This document shows positions 16,988 through 26,041 of a DNA stretch of 64,000 nucleotides, one piece after another. Position numbers and translations under genes: made by a program. Under the pieces are notes generated by a model, which ran no database searches, had not been told where the DNA came from, and saw only the letters and a list, made by a program, of their open reading frames with translations. This DNA comes from UBA1672 sp964351365 (GTDB lineage Bacteria > Pseudomonadota > Alphaproteobacteria > Micavibrionales > Micavibrionaceae): positions 1-64,000 of the forward strand of contig CAYGNP010000013.1 of the NCBI GenBank assembly GCA_964351365.1, written 5' to 3'. Position 1 is the stretch's first letter; the number at the start of each line of letters is the position of its first letter.

Positions 16988-18031
16988 TCATACGCAGACT
17001 TTTCTAACCCAGGAACCAATATCATTAAGTGGCAATACAGCACTGCACAAGTTAGCTTTGGTCACAGCACCGGGCATTCCCCATACAACACTCGTGGCCT
17101 CATCTTGGGCAACAATGCGCCCGCCTTTGTCCTTCAAAAGCCGAGACCCCTCCAGCCCATCATGCCCCATACCGGTCAAAATGACACATAAAATTTTGGA
17201 GCCATAAAGAGAAATCAGTGAACGCAGCATCGGATCAACCGCAGGTTTACAGAAATTTTCCACCGGCCCGTCATCCAATTTAATTTTAATCTGTGTACCA
17301 CTGCGTTCAAACAACATGTGTTTCCCCCCCGGCGCAACGTAAACCTTACCAGCTTCCACAACCATACCTTCGGCACCTTCAAAGGACTCAAGTCCGGTTT
17401 GCTGCCCAATATGTTTGGCTAGAATTGTGGTAAATGTTGCTGGCATATGCTGTGTGATAACAATTGGAATAGTGAGCTTTCCAACATCCTTCAATGTTTG
17501 AAACAAAGCCTGCGGCCCACCTGTTGAGCTACCTATAGCAAGAATATGGGGTTTCTCGCCCATGTTCGCAACACTGCGCTGCATGGATTCAACGGCGGAT
17601 TGGGCTCGGCTTTGTACAGAACTCGATTTAGCGCCAAGGCTGCGGACAAGATTAATCAATGTGGTCTGAAACAGAGAATTTGGCCCTGTTTCCTGCGCAC
17701 TGCTTGGCTTAACGATACATTCTACGGCCCCAAGCGCCATGGCCTTCATTGTGATATCAGCTCCCTTTGCTGTTAAGCTGGAACACATGACAACTTTTGA
17801 TTTTGGCGAGTGTTTCAATATTTCAGGAAGCGCCGCTAACCCGTCCATGACTGGCATTTCGATATCAAGTATGACAACATCAGGCTGACGTGTTTGCGCA
17901 ATCGTAACACCCATCTGCCCATTAGAGACAGATCCAACAATTTCAACATCAGGAATAGTTTCAAGAATACGCGACAAAACACCACGTATGACACTGGAAT
18001 CATCGACTAGTAGAACGGATATTTTACTCAT
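16988..18031 (-). CDS. cheB: Chemotaxis response regulator/methylesterase CheB
   Basis: 347 residues from the ATG at 18031 (two codons upstream is only a TTG). The receiver domain has the phospho-acceptor D56 (VILDIEMP), and the C-terminal methylesterase has the Ser-His-Asp triad in AIGSSTGGPQ, QHMPATFT and ILTGMGHDG. It removes methyl groups from chemoreceptors when phosphorylated by CheA. It lies between cheY and cheR. Confidence 0.96.
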   Translation of the reverse strand: MSKISVLLVDDSSVIRGVLSRILETIPDVEIVGSVSNGQMGVTIAQTRQPDVVILDIEMPVMDGLAALPEILKHSPKSKVVMCSSLTAKGADITMKAMALGAVECIVKPSSAQETGPNSLFQTTLINLVRSLGAKSSSVQSRAQSAVESMQRSVANMGEKPHILAIGSSTGGPQALFQTLKDVGKLTIPIVITQHMPATFTTILAKHIGQQTGLESFEGAEGMVVEAGKVYVAPGGKHMLFERSGTQIKIKLDDGPVENFCKPAVDPMLRSLISLYGSKILCVILTGMGHDGLEGSRLLKDKGGRIVAQDEATSVVWGMPGAVTKANLCSAVLPLNDIGSWVRKVCV

Positions 18032-18090
18032 ACGCAAACTGCACAGTAGGGGTTAGAAAAAGAAAAATATTATATATCACGCCAGACATG

Positions 18091-18468
18091 CTAATCTGTA
18101 CCGTCAAGCAGACCAACCTGAATGAATTTGGACTGAATAATTTCACTGTCAAAAGGCTTCATGATATATTCATTCGCTCCTGCATTCATAGCACGCTGAA
18201 TGTGAGAAATATCATTCTCCGTCGTACAAAACACGACCTTAGGGTGATCACCGTTTTCCATAGCGCGCAGTTTCTCTAGAAACTCAATACCACTCATCAC
18301 GGGCATATTCCAATCCAGAATAATTGCATCTGGCATCGACTGAGAACATGATTCATAAGCCATTTGGCCATCTTCTGCTTCGCGGCATTCAAAGCCAAGA
18401 TCATGCACAATCCTGCTCGCTACCTTACGAACAACACGGCTATCATCAACAATTAAACATGATTTCAT
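18091..18468 (-). CDS. cheY: Chemotaxis response regulator CheY
   Basis: A stand-alone 125-residue receiver domain: DD pair at 8-9, phospho-acceptor D52 (IILDWNMPVMSG), conserved Thr in FCTTEND and Lys in YIMKPFDSE. It carries the CheA signal to the flagellar switch. The gene lies between cheW and cheB with 60-90 base gaps. Confidence 0.95.
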   Translation of the reverse strand: MKSCLIVDDSRVVRKVASRIVHDLGFECREAEDGQMAYESCSQSMPDAIILDWNMPVMSGIEFLEKLRAMENGDHPKVVFCTTENDISHIQRAMNAGANEYIMKPFDSEIIQSKFIQVGLLDGTD

Positions 18469-18558
18469 TAAAAACCCCTAACACGACCAAGAATTTAGTC
18501 TCAAAAAACATTACAATTAAAAAGTAAATATATAGTGAACACAAGAGATGACTAAAAC

Positions 18559-19008
18559 CTATCCAATATTTTCCAAAAATTTTGAAACATCCATAATAAT
18601 CAAAAGTTCCTTATCAAGTTGAAAAATACCCATCGATACCTCACGCCACGACGCATCAAGCGTACCTGGATTCTTCTCAAAATCCGAATCCTCAAGGCTG
18701 ATTACATCCCCGACCTTATCGATAATCAGGCTGAAAAGCTCGTGATTATGCTCAACCACAACACTCATTGTGCCCGTCTTCTCCCCATCAGGCAGACCCA
18801 GCCTGCGGCGCACATCAATGGCCGTAACAATGCGCCCGCGTAAATTAAGAGAACCAGAAACCTCACGAGAGGCAAGAGGAATACGCGTAACTTTTTGTTG
18901 GCGCAAAACATCCTGAACCTGCAAAACCGGAATGCCAAAGCGCTGATCTGCAATTGAAACAATAAGATAATCTTTGGAGTTAGAGCTTTTTTCAGTCTTT
19001 GCAGTCAT
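18559..19008 (-). CDS. cheW: Chemotaxis adaptor CheW
   Basis: 149 residues from the ATG at 19008, which has AAGGGGG eight bases upstream; the earlier in-frame codon is a TTG. It is a single CheW domain with the usual LNLRGRIVTAIDVRRRLGLP segment. It couples CheA to receptors. The start is 19 bases after the cheA stop. Confidence 0.95.
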   Translation of the reverse strand: MTAKTEKSSNSKDYLIVSIADQRFGIPVLQVQDVLRQQKVTRIPLASREVSGSLNLRGRIVTAIDVRRRLGLPDGEKTGTMSVVVEHNHELFSLIIDKVGDVISLEDSDFEKNPGTLDASWREVSMGIFQLDKELLIIMDVSKFLENIG

Positions 19009-19027
19009 TATCAAGACCCCCTTAAGA

Positions 19028-21754
19028 TCACTTGGAAACAGCCATAGACAAGGTATTCAAAAGCGTATCCTTGTCAAATTTGGCAACATAATTCGTAAAG
19101 CCTACTTTTAAGCCACGCTCAATATCCTGAGGCGTCGCATGAGAAGATAATGCAATCATGGGTGTGTGAGCCCACTTGCTATCGGTCATTTTGACGCGCT
19201 CAGCAAATTCAAAGCCGGTCATGTCAGGCATTTCAATATCGCTAATGATAACATCAAAATTTATACCCTTCTCGCACATCTCAAGCGCATCGGTTGGTCC
19301 ATCCAGAGTAGTAACTTCATAGCCAGCAACACTGAGCAAAGGCGTCAGCATATTACGGAAGAACGGGCTGTCATCTACCAGCAAAAGGCGTTTCTTGGTC
19401 TTGCCCCCCGGTTGACCCTTATCATCCTGCTCAAAAGGAGAATCATCATGATCTTTAAACCAGTTTTTATTGATGTTATTAAGGAAATAGCCAATATCAA
19501 CAACATCTGTAGCATGCCCGTCAATAATGGCACTCCCTAGTAATCCTGCCTGTTGTGAGCTGAGCTGAACGTTAATAAACTCTTCCATAATATCAATGAT
19601 TTCATCTACGATAATACCCATCGATTGCGATTTATCGGCAAAAACCAGAACAGGTTTCTCGCCCTCTGTCCCGACCTGAACAGAAGAATTAAACGGCACG
19701 AGCGGCATGAGAGTATCACGATACTGCACCATCATTTGGCCACTTGAATACTCAATATCCTTAACTTTCACATGCTCAAGACGCGCAACTAGTGAAAGAG
19801 GAACGGCTTTGGGCGTATTATCACCAACCTTAAACAGCAAGAGAGACGTTTTCTTCTCCGAATCTGCCTTATGCACAATCTCTTGGGCTTGTGCATCAAG
19901 ATCCTCGGCGTTATCTATGCTGCCCGATGCATGCGCTATGCCGTTAGGATCAAGGATCATAATCACACTTCCATCACCCAAAATCGTATTACCAGAGAAC
20001 AAGGTCAAGTTTTTGAGAATATGCGCAACCGGTTTAACAACAATTTCCTCTGTATCAAACACACGGTCAACGATAATACCAAATTCATAGGCGCCCACTT
20101 TTGCAATCACCAGATAAAGATTTTTACGCTCACGCTTAGCATCATTTTGCGCTTCTTCTGAGCTTGAAAGTGCAATTTGTTCAAGCGGATCTTCATCACT
20201 TAGTTTTAAAACCTTGCTGAGTGTAACGAGCGGCAAAAGACGGTTTCGCAAGCGGAAAACTGGAGAGCCCTTGATATATTCAATGCGGTTATCACCAGTT
20301 TCGGAGACCATCACAAGCTCGCGCACAGACAATTGCGGTATAGCAAAACGCTCACCTGCAGCCTCAACAATAAGGGCCGATACAATCGCAAGCGTGAGCG
20401 GAATTTTGATCGTAAATGTCGAGCCCTTGCCCTCAACGGATTTAAGCTCAATCGATCCACCGATTTTCTCAATATTCGTGCGCACAACATCCATACCAAC
20501 GCCGCGCCCGGAAACAGAGGTAACTTTTTCCGCCGTAGAGAAGCCAGCTTTAAAAATAAACTGCTGGATTTGTTGCAAAGACATTTCATCAATCTCTTCT
20601 TGCGTAGCCAGCCCGTTTTGCAAAATTTTTGCAACAATTTTGTCTTTGGGCAATCCTTTACCATCATCAGAAATCCGGATCAGAATATGTCCACCCTCGT
20701 GGAACGCCTCAAGCACTATGCGCCCAGCCTCAGGTTTTCCAGCGGCAACGCGCTCTGCAGGTTTCTCAATACCGTGGTCACCGGAATTACGCACCATATG
20801 TGTGAGAGGATCTTTGATCATATCCAAAACCTGACGATCAAGCTCTGTGTCCTGTCCCTTCATCTCCAGATCAATTTTTTTATTCAACTCCATGCTCAGA
20901 TCGCGAATAATACGTGGCAATTTCGACCAGGCATTTCCAATCGGCTGCATGCGCGTTTTCATCACGCCTTCCTGAAGATCAGAAACAACGTGGTTCAAAC
21001 GCTGCAGCGGGCCCATAAAGGGTGTTTCACCTTCAACTCTCAAAATCTGCAGCAATTGATTTCGCGTCAAAACCAGCTCACTGACAAGCGTCATCAAATC
21101 TTCAAGAACATCAACATTGACGCGCAAAGTCTGCGTCGATAATTTTGCCTCACCGGAATCCTTAGCATCTGCCTCGTCTTGCGCTTTAGCGGCAGGCGGC
21201 GGCGGGGGAGGAGCTTCTTTAGCAACATCCCCTGCATTGACAATGCCGTCCATTCCCGGCGCCGCAGCAAAAGCAGCCTCCAGCTCATCCATGGAAACTT
21301 GACCTGTCATTAATTCTTTTTCTGCAGGCTTAGGCGCTTCAACCACTTTAGGCTTGGGCGGAGCCGCGTCTTTAGGCTTACCTTCATAAACCTCATCAAG
21401 GCGAGCAATAATATCAGAGTCATCACCTGCAGGCTCTGATCCCGTATTCTCGATCTCCGCAACAATATATTTAATCTTATCAATTGATTCAAAAATCAAG
21501 GTGACATACTCAGGCGTAACCTCAAGATCACCATCCCGAAAGCGCCCCAAGACATTCTCTGCATGGTGCGCAACTTTTTCCAAACGCGGTAAGCTTAAGA
21601 ATCCGCACGTTCCTTTAATGGTATGCATAAGGCGGAATATTTTACCGAGCAAATCCTTGTCATTTGGATTTTGCTCAAGATTAACAAGATCTTGATCAAG
21701 CTCTTCAAGACTTTCATTGGTTTCTGTTAAAAACTCAACGATTAAATCATCCAT
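19028..21754 (-). CDS. cheA: Hybrid chemotaxis histidine kinase CheA with two CheW-type modules and a receiver
   Basis: 908 residues from the ATG at 21754, which has AGAGGA upstream. Domain order: Hpt with H44 (RLMHTIKGTCGF), a Pro-rich linker (~125-200), dimerisation, ATPase with N-box LTHMVRNSGDHGIE and G-boxes DDGKGLP and GRGVGMDVV, a first CheW-like domain (~455-610), a second CheW-like domain (~625-760) and a C-terminal receiver (~785-908) with acceptor Asp in IISDIEMPDM. Ordinary CheA is ~650-700 residues with one CheW domain and no receiver, so this is a hybrid with an internal phosphate sink or second output. No P2 (CheY-binding) domain is clear. Confidence 0.95.
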   Translation of the reverse strand: MDDLIVEFLTETNESLEELDQDLVNLEQNPNDKDLLGKIFRLMHTIKGTCGFLSLPRLEKVAHHAENVLGRFRDGDLEVTPEYVTLIFESIDKIKYIVAEIENTGSEPAGDDSDIIARLDEVYEGKPKDAAPPKPKVVEAPKPAEKELMTGQVSMDELEAAFAAAPGMDGIVNAGDVAKEAPPPPPPAAKAQDEADAKDSGEAKLSTQTLRVNVDVLEDLMTLVSELVLTRNQLLQILRVEGETPFMGPLQRLNHVVSDLQEGVMKTRMQPIGNAWSKLPRIIRDLSMELNKKIDLEMKGQDTELDRQVLDMIKDPLTHMVRNSGDHGIEKPAERVAAGKPEAGRIVLEAFHEGGHILIRISDDGKGLPKDKIVAKILQNGLATQEEIDEMSLQQIQQFIFKAGFSTAEKVTSVSGRGVGMDVVRTNIEKIGGSIELKSVEGKGSTFTIKIPLTLAIVSALIVEAAGERFAIPQLSVRELVMVSETGDNRIEYIKGSPVFRLRNRLLPLVTLSKVLKLSDEDPLEQIALSSSEEAQNDAKRERKNLYLVIAKVGAYEFGIIVDRVFDTEEIVVKPVAHILKNLTLFSGNTILGDGSVIMILDPNGIAHASGSIDNAEDLDAQAQEIVHKADSEKKTSLLLFKVGDNTPKAVPLSLVARLEHVKVKDIEYSSGQMMVQYRDTLMPLVPFNSSVQVGTEGEKPVLVFADKSQSMGIIVDEIIDIMEEFINVQLSSQQAGLLGSAIIDGHATDVVDIGYFLNNINKNWFKDHDDSPFEQDDKGQPGGKTKKRLLLVDDSPFFRNMLTPLLSVAGYEVTTLDGPTDALEMCEKGINFDVIISDIEMPDMTGFEFAERVKMTDSKWAHTPMIALSSHATPQDIERGLKVGFTNYVAKFDKDTLLNTLSMAVSK

Positions 21755-21838
21755 GACGAATCCTCTGCAAAAAGATGACAAATTTTAAATAGGGAATTAC
21801 GCAGAAAGGCAGAATAGTGAAAAACAAATCACCAAAAT

Positions 21839-22486
21839 CTAGGATACATCAGATAGGGTTAATCTCAAGAAAATAAAATCCTGACGTGATTCATTAACAT
21901 GTATATTATAACCATAACGGGTAGCCAAGAGCCCCGTCATATAGGCATGAACATGCTTCGGATCAAGCTCATTTATTGATAATTTCTGTTCAAGAGCATC
22001 CAAATACCCATCACGAAAATGCGCATTATCGCCTGCAATTGTAATCAGAACTGTTTCCGGCGCATCATCTGATCCTACCGAAATATTGCCACCTTTTGGT
22101 AACCCTTCAACCCCCAGAAGCAAACAGCAAAGAAGAATTTTAGCAAAACCAGTTTGATTAGGCAGGCCCAAATCAGCATGAGGGTCCCAATCCTGTGTCA
22201 CGCGCTTATCACCGGCAATAAAACCGCCAAAGACCTGATGCACATTTTCCGGCTTTATAGAGCTATCACTTCCGCCAAGCCCGTATGCCATGCGCAGGGT
22301 TTTGAGTTTTGCATTAGCCTGCTCGGCGCTGAAGGAAATCAGGGAAACAACATCCTCCCCTGCATCTGCGCCCATCTCTTCCAAAATCTCAACGCCATTG
22401 GACACCGCACCAACCGGACTAATCAGATCATGACAAATTTTAGACGAGACAATTTCAACGAGTTTAACAAAATCAGCGTGATTCAT
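21839..22486 (-). CDS. chpT: Histidine phosphotransferase ChpT
   Basis: 215 residues with the ChpT signature: H19 followed by Asp in KICHDLISPVGAVSNGVEIL, then a degenerate ATPase-like C-terminal domain. In alphaproteobacteria ChpT passes phosphate from CckA to CtrA and CpdR. It sits directly upstream of cheA in the transcript, linking cell-cycle and chemotaxis genes, and ctrA itself is about 29 kb away in this window. Confidence 0.92.
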   Translation of the reverse strand: MNHADFVKLVEIVSSKICHDLISPVGAVSNGVEILEEMGADAGEDVVSLISFSAEQANAKLKTLRMAYGLGGSDSSIKPENVHQVFGGFIAGDKRVTQDWDPHADLGLPNQTGFAKILLCCLLLGVEGLPKGGNISVGSDDAPETVLITIAGDNAHFRDGYLDALEQKLSINELDPKHVHAYMTGLLATRYGYNIHVNESRQDFIFLRLTLSDVS

Positions 22487-22516
22487 AATTGACCCTAAAG
22501 TGATGATTCCTAAGCT

Positions 22517-23914
22517 TTAAAAGGATATACGATATCCCAGCTTTTGCACCTCTACATCAACCATTTTTTTCAGCTTGTCCAGAGCTTCCTGACTGTTGGC
22601 CTCAACGCGCGCCACCAGAACATCCTGTGTATTTGAGGGACGCAAAAGCCACCAGCCATCAGGCGTAGAAACCCGCACACCGTCAATATCATTCAGCGCG
22701 GAATTGTCATTGGCCTGCGCCTTCAAGCTCTCCAGAACCTTGGGCACAAGACCAAATTTCTCGGATTCCTTAACATCAATGCGAATTTCCGGCGTATTGA
22801 ACATTTTCGGCAAATGAGCCGTGAGGCCAGACAGCCCGCCCTTGGTATCCGACAGAGCATTCAAAAGACGGATAGAGCAATACAGCGCATCATCAAACCC
22901 GTAATATTTATCAGCAAAGAAGATATGCCCGCTCAACTCCCCGGCTAAAGGCGCATTCAGCTCGCGCATTTTATCCTTCACCAGTGAATGACCTGTCTTC
23001 CACATCACCGCATTCCCGCCCATCGCGCGGATTTCATCAAACATCACGCCAGAGCATTTCACATCGCCAATAATGGCTGCGCCGGGATGGGTTTTTAGAA
23101 CATCGCGCGCATAAATCGTCATTAAAATATCGCAGCGCAAAACCGCGCCGGTTTCATCAACAACGCCAATCCGGTCACCATCACCATCAAAGGCAATGCC
23201 CAGATCACATTTTTTCTCGGCAACCAGCGCCTGCAAATCAACCAGATTTTTATCAACAGTGGGATCAGGGTGGTGATTGGGGAATGTCCCGTCAATATCC
23301 TCGAACAGCAAATGATGCTGTCCCGGAATACGCTTCACCAGCATCTGCAAAATCTCGCCCGCCGCGCCATTACCGGCATCCCACGCAATGGTTAAATCCC
23401 GGTCCAGCTCCAAATCCTTAATAAGCCGGTCGACATAATCTTGTTTAATATCCATCTCGCTGGCAGATCCATGACCCTCGCACAAATCCCCCGAGGCGCT
23501 GATCGCACCAATTCTTTGAATCGTATCGCCAAAGATCGGCGCGCTGCTCAGCGTCATTTTAAACCCGTTATAATCAGAGGGGTTATGAGAGCCCGTCACC
23601 ATAATTCCCGCATCCGCTTTCAGATGCTTCACGGCGAAATACAGCATCGGCGTCGGACCAAGCCCTACATTGATAACATCCATCCCTGCGGCCTGAAGCC
23701 CTTCGATCAAGCGCGCTGACAGAGTAGGGGAACTGAGCCGTCCATCATACCCAACACATATTTTATATTTTTTCTGATCAGGAATCTTTTGCACAATATA
23801 TGTCCCAAAGGCCCGACCAAGCGCATAGGCATCATCCTCAGACAGGTTTTTACCAATCTGCCCGCGAATATCATATTCCCGCAAAATTGTAGGATCGAAT
23901 GTATAAGATGTCAT
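22517..23914 (-). CDS. Phosphomannomutase/phosphoglucomutase
   Basis: 465 residues of the alpha-D-phosphohexomutase family: phosphoserine loop TGSHNPSDYNGFK, metal loop AFDGDGDRIG, sugar loop GELSGHIFF and phosphate loop RPSNTQDV. It interconverts 1- and 6-phosphates of glucose or mannose for polysaccharide precursors. It lies nine bases after galU, with which it forms a sugar-nucleotide unit. Either manB or algC would be a fair name; specificity is not decided from sequence. Confidence 0.93.
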   Translation of the reverse strand: MTSYTFDPTILREYDIRGQIGKNLSEDDAYALGRAFGTYIVQKIPDQKKYKICVGYDGRLSSPTLSARLIEGLQAAGMDVINVGLGPTPMLYFAVKHLKADAGIMVTGSHNPSDYNGFKMTLSSAPIFGDTIQRIGAISASGDLCEGHGSASEMDIKQDYVDRLIKDLELDRDLTIAWDAGNGAAGEILQMLVKRIPGQHHLLFEDIDGTFPNHHPDPTVDKNLVDLQALVAEKKCDLGIAFDGDGDRIGVVDETGAVLRCDILMTIYARDVLKTHPGAAIIGDVKCSGVMFDEIRAMGGNAVMWKTGHSLVKDKMRELNAPLAGELSGHIFFADKYYGFDDALYCSIRLLNALSDTKGGLSGLTAHLPKMFNTPEIRIDVKESEKFGLVPKVLESLKAQANDNSALNDIDGVRVSTPDGWWLLRPSNTQDVLVARVEANSQEALDKLKKMVDVEVQKLGYRISF

Positions 23915-23923
23915 GATAACCCT

Positions 23924-24805
23924 TTATTGATAACTTTTAAGAAGTGCGCGCACGCCTTTGCCAATTTCCGGATCAGATAGCCCCCAGGCAATATTGGCCT
24001 CGATAAAGCCGAGCCTGCTGCCGCAATCATAGCTTTTACCGGAAAAGCGCATCGCATTAAATTCCTGCACCCCGACCAGCTTTTTGAGCGCATCGGTAAG
24101 CTGTATCTCCCCTCCCGCGCCTGTCTCAAACGCCGAGAGATGTTCAAAGATTTCAGGCTGCAGGATATAGCGCCCGACGACAGAAAGATTAGACGGCGCA
24201 GTACCCTTAGCCGGTTTTTCAACAAGATTACGAACTTGCATGATATTCTGGTTCGTGTCTTCCGTATCAAGAATACCGTATTTATGGGCTTCCTCATCAG
24301 GGACTTCTTCAACAGCAATGACATTGCCGCCTTTTTTATTATACACATCAACCATTTGCTTCAAACAGGCTTTCGGCCCCTTCATCAGAACATCAGGTAG
24401 CAAAACCGCAAACGGCTCATTCCCGATCAGGCGGGCCGCACACCATACCGCATGCCCAAGGCCCAAAGGCTTGGGCTGGCGCGTCAGAAACAACCTTCCT
24501 GCCGGCATCTCTGAGTCACGCACCTTCTCAAGCATATCATGCTTGCCGCGCGCCTCAAGCGTATCCTCAAGCTCGGGCTGAAAATCAAAATGCTCCTCCA
24601 GCATGTTTTTATGTCGGCCCGTCACAAAGATAAACTCCTCAATTCCCGCCTCACGCGCTTCTTCAAAAACATGTTGAATGAGCGGGCGGTCATTAATTGG
24701 CAGCATCTCCTTCGGCATGGCTTTGGTTGCCGGAAGAAACCGTGTGCCAAGCCCCGCAACGGGAAACACAGCTTTGCGTACGGGCATAATCAATTTGGAA
24801 GACAT
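23924..24805 (-). CDS. galU: UTP-glucose-1-phosphate uridylyltransferase
   Basis: 293 residues. The nucleotide-binding signature PVAGLGTRFLPATKAMPKEM lies at residues 15-34, with VLLPDVLM and VEKPAKG later, as in GalU. It makes UDP-glucose from UTP and glucose 1-phosphate, the product of the mutase encoded just downstream. The length is normal. Confidence 0.96.
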   Translation of the reverse strand: MSSKLIMPVRKAVFPVAGLGTRFLPATKAMPKEMLPINDRPLIQHVFEEAREAGIEEFIFVTGRHKNMLEEHFDFQPELEDTLEARGKHDMLEKVRDSEMPAGRLFLTRQPKPLGLGHAVWCAARLIGNEPFAVLLPDVLMKGPKACLKQMVDVYNKKGGNVIAVEEVPDEEAHKYGILDTEDTNQNIMQVRNLVEKPAKGTAPSNLSVVGRYILQPEIFEHLSAFETGAGGEIQLTDALKKLVGVQEFNAMRFSGKSYDCGSRLGFIEANIAWGLSDPEIGKGVRALLKSYQ

Positions 24806-24878
24806 ATTATTAACTCAATCTGGTAATCGTTAAGGAATCAGTGCCACATTTGATTGTGCTTTGCAAGGCAGGATATGA

Positions 24879-25139
24879 CTAATCATCCTCTGGCGGCATT
24901 TTATAACTTTGAATTTTCTTTTTGATATAAGGGTAAAAAAACGGAGAGCTTATAATCAGTAAGCCGATAGAGATTAAGACACGTCCCGATAATGCAAAGT
25001 ACAAAAGCACAAACGAAAAAACAAAGACGACAAAAACGCGAATAAGAAATTTAACCTCATCAACGCTTGCTTTGGACACATAGCGGGCAAGTGCGTAAAG
25101 CGCAACAATAAGACCAAGAAAAAGAAAAATATAAACCAT
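24879..25139 (-). CDS. Small membrane protein, possibly DnaJ-type membrane segment
   Basis: 86 residues with three hydrophobic segments (~2-20, ~32-50, ~52-68) and a basic tail. The pattern of a leading helix, KFLIRVFVVFV and FALSGRVLISIGLLI resembles the membrane part of small alphaproteobacterial J-domain proteins, but the J domain itself is missing. It begins two bases before the mipZ stop and is co-transcribed with it. The assignment is tentative. Confidence 0.6.
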   Translation of the reverse strand: MVYIFLFLGLIVALYALARYVSKASVDEVKFLIRVFVVFVFSFVLLYFALSGRVLISIGLLIISSPFFYPYIKKKIQSYKMPPEDD

Positions 25140-25141
25140 AT

Positions 25142-25990
25142 CTAGGCTGATTTTTTCTGCGCATCGAGCGGAATAGCATGCCCCATCAAACGCTCAGGCC
25201 CAATCGCCATAATAAGTGTGCGCACTTCCTGACGCGCCGAAATTTGCGAGAGCGTAAGCCCTCCCTCTTGATCTTCCTTCAAGTCGAGCAGCGTGAGCCC
25301 CTTGAGGAACATCTCCTTGAACACCACGCGTTCCCCAAAGCCTGGCGCCATACGAAACTCCGCCAGCAAAGAGATTTTATCCAGAAGATCGGCAATAATC
25401 TTGTTATTATTTGTGCTCAAATGCGGCATGCGGTTGCGCATCACAATCCAGTCAATACCGCTATGATCGCGCTTCATCTTGATTTGACGCTGCTCGTTCA
25501 CCATACGCGAATAGATTGATGGCCCAAGGATTTCATAGTTACGCGTATCAATATCGGCCAGCAAATCCAGATCAATAAAGCTGTCATTCATAGGCGTGAT
25601 CAGCGTATCAGCGTAGCTGTGCGCAAGGCGGCTAAGGAAGCTATCCGTCCCCGGCGTATCAATCACGATAAAATCGCACACCCGGTTCAGCTCATCCAAG
25701 GCCATAAGCAAAAAAGATTCCTCCTCAAACTTCTGCTCACTAACGCTTTCGCACGTGCTGCGCTCAATCGGCATATGCACGGGGCTGGGCAAATGTTCCT
25801 TATTACGCGTAATGTAATCAAAGCGTTTTTTCAAATAACGCGTCAGCGTCCCCTGACGGGCATCAAGATCAATCGTCCCCACGCGGTATCCAAGGCGGAG
25901 CAGGGCAATAGCCGTATGCATCGCCGTGGTAGATTTCCCCGAGCCGCCTTTTTCATTGCCGAAAACAATAATATGCGCTGTCTTTTTCAT
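25142..25990 (-). CDS. mipZ: Division-plane positioning ATPase MipZ
   Basis: 282 residues. The deviant Walker A GNEKGGSGKSTTAMH (residues 11-25), the IDLDARQGTLTRYL and IDTPGTDSFLSRLAH switch regions, and LITPMNDSFIDLDLL are hallmarks of MipZ rather than generic ParA. MipZ forms a gradient from the poles and blocks FtsZ assembly away from midcell. It is divergent from the aminopeptidase gene, with 51 bases between starts. Confidence 0.92.
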   Translation of the reverse strand: MKKTAHIIVFGNEKGGSGKSTTAMHTAIALLRLGYRVGTIDLDARQGTLTRYLKKRFDYITRNKEHLPSPVHMPIERSTCESVSEQKFEEESFLLMALDELNRVCDFIVIDTPGTDSFLSRLAHSYADTLITPMNDSFIDLDLLADIDTRNYEILGPSIYSRMVNEQRQIKMKRDHSGIDWIVMRNRMPHLSTNNNKIIADLLDKISLLAEFRMAPGFGERVVFKEMFLKGLTLLDLKEDQEGGLTLSQISARQEVRTLIMAIGPERLMGHAIPLDAQKKSA

Positions 25991-26041
25991 GCGTATCGCT
26001 TTATCTTATGGTTTATCAACTTTTTACACTAAGACGCTAAC

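Noticed and set aside
20333..21142. 269-codon plus-strand frame opposite cheA
   Set aside because: Antisense to the conserved ATPase region of cheA; no ribosome site and shadow-like composition.
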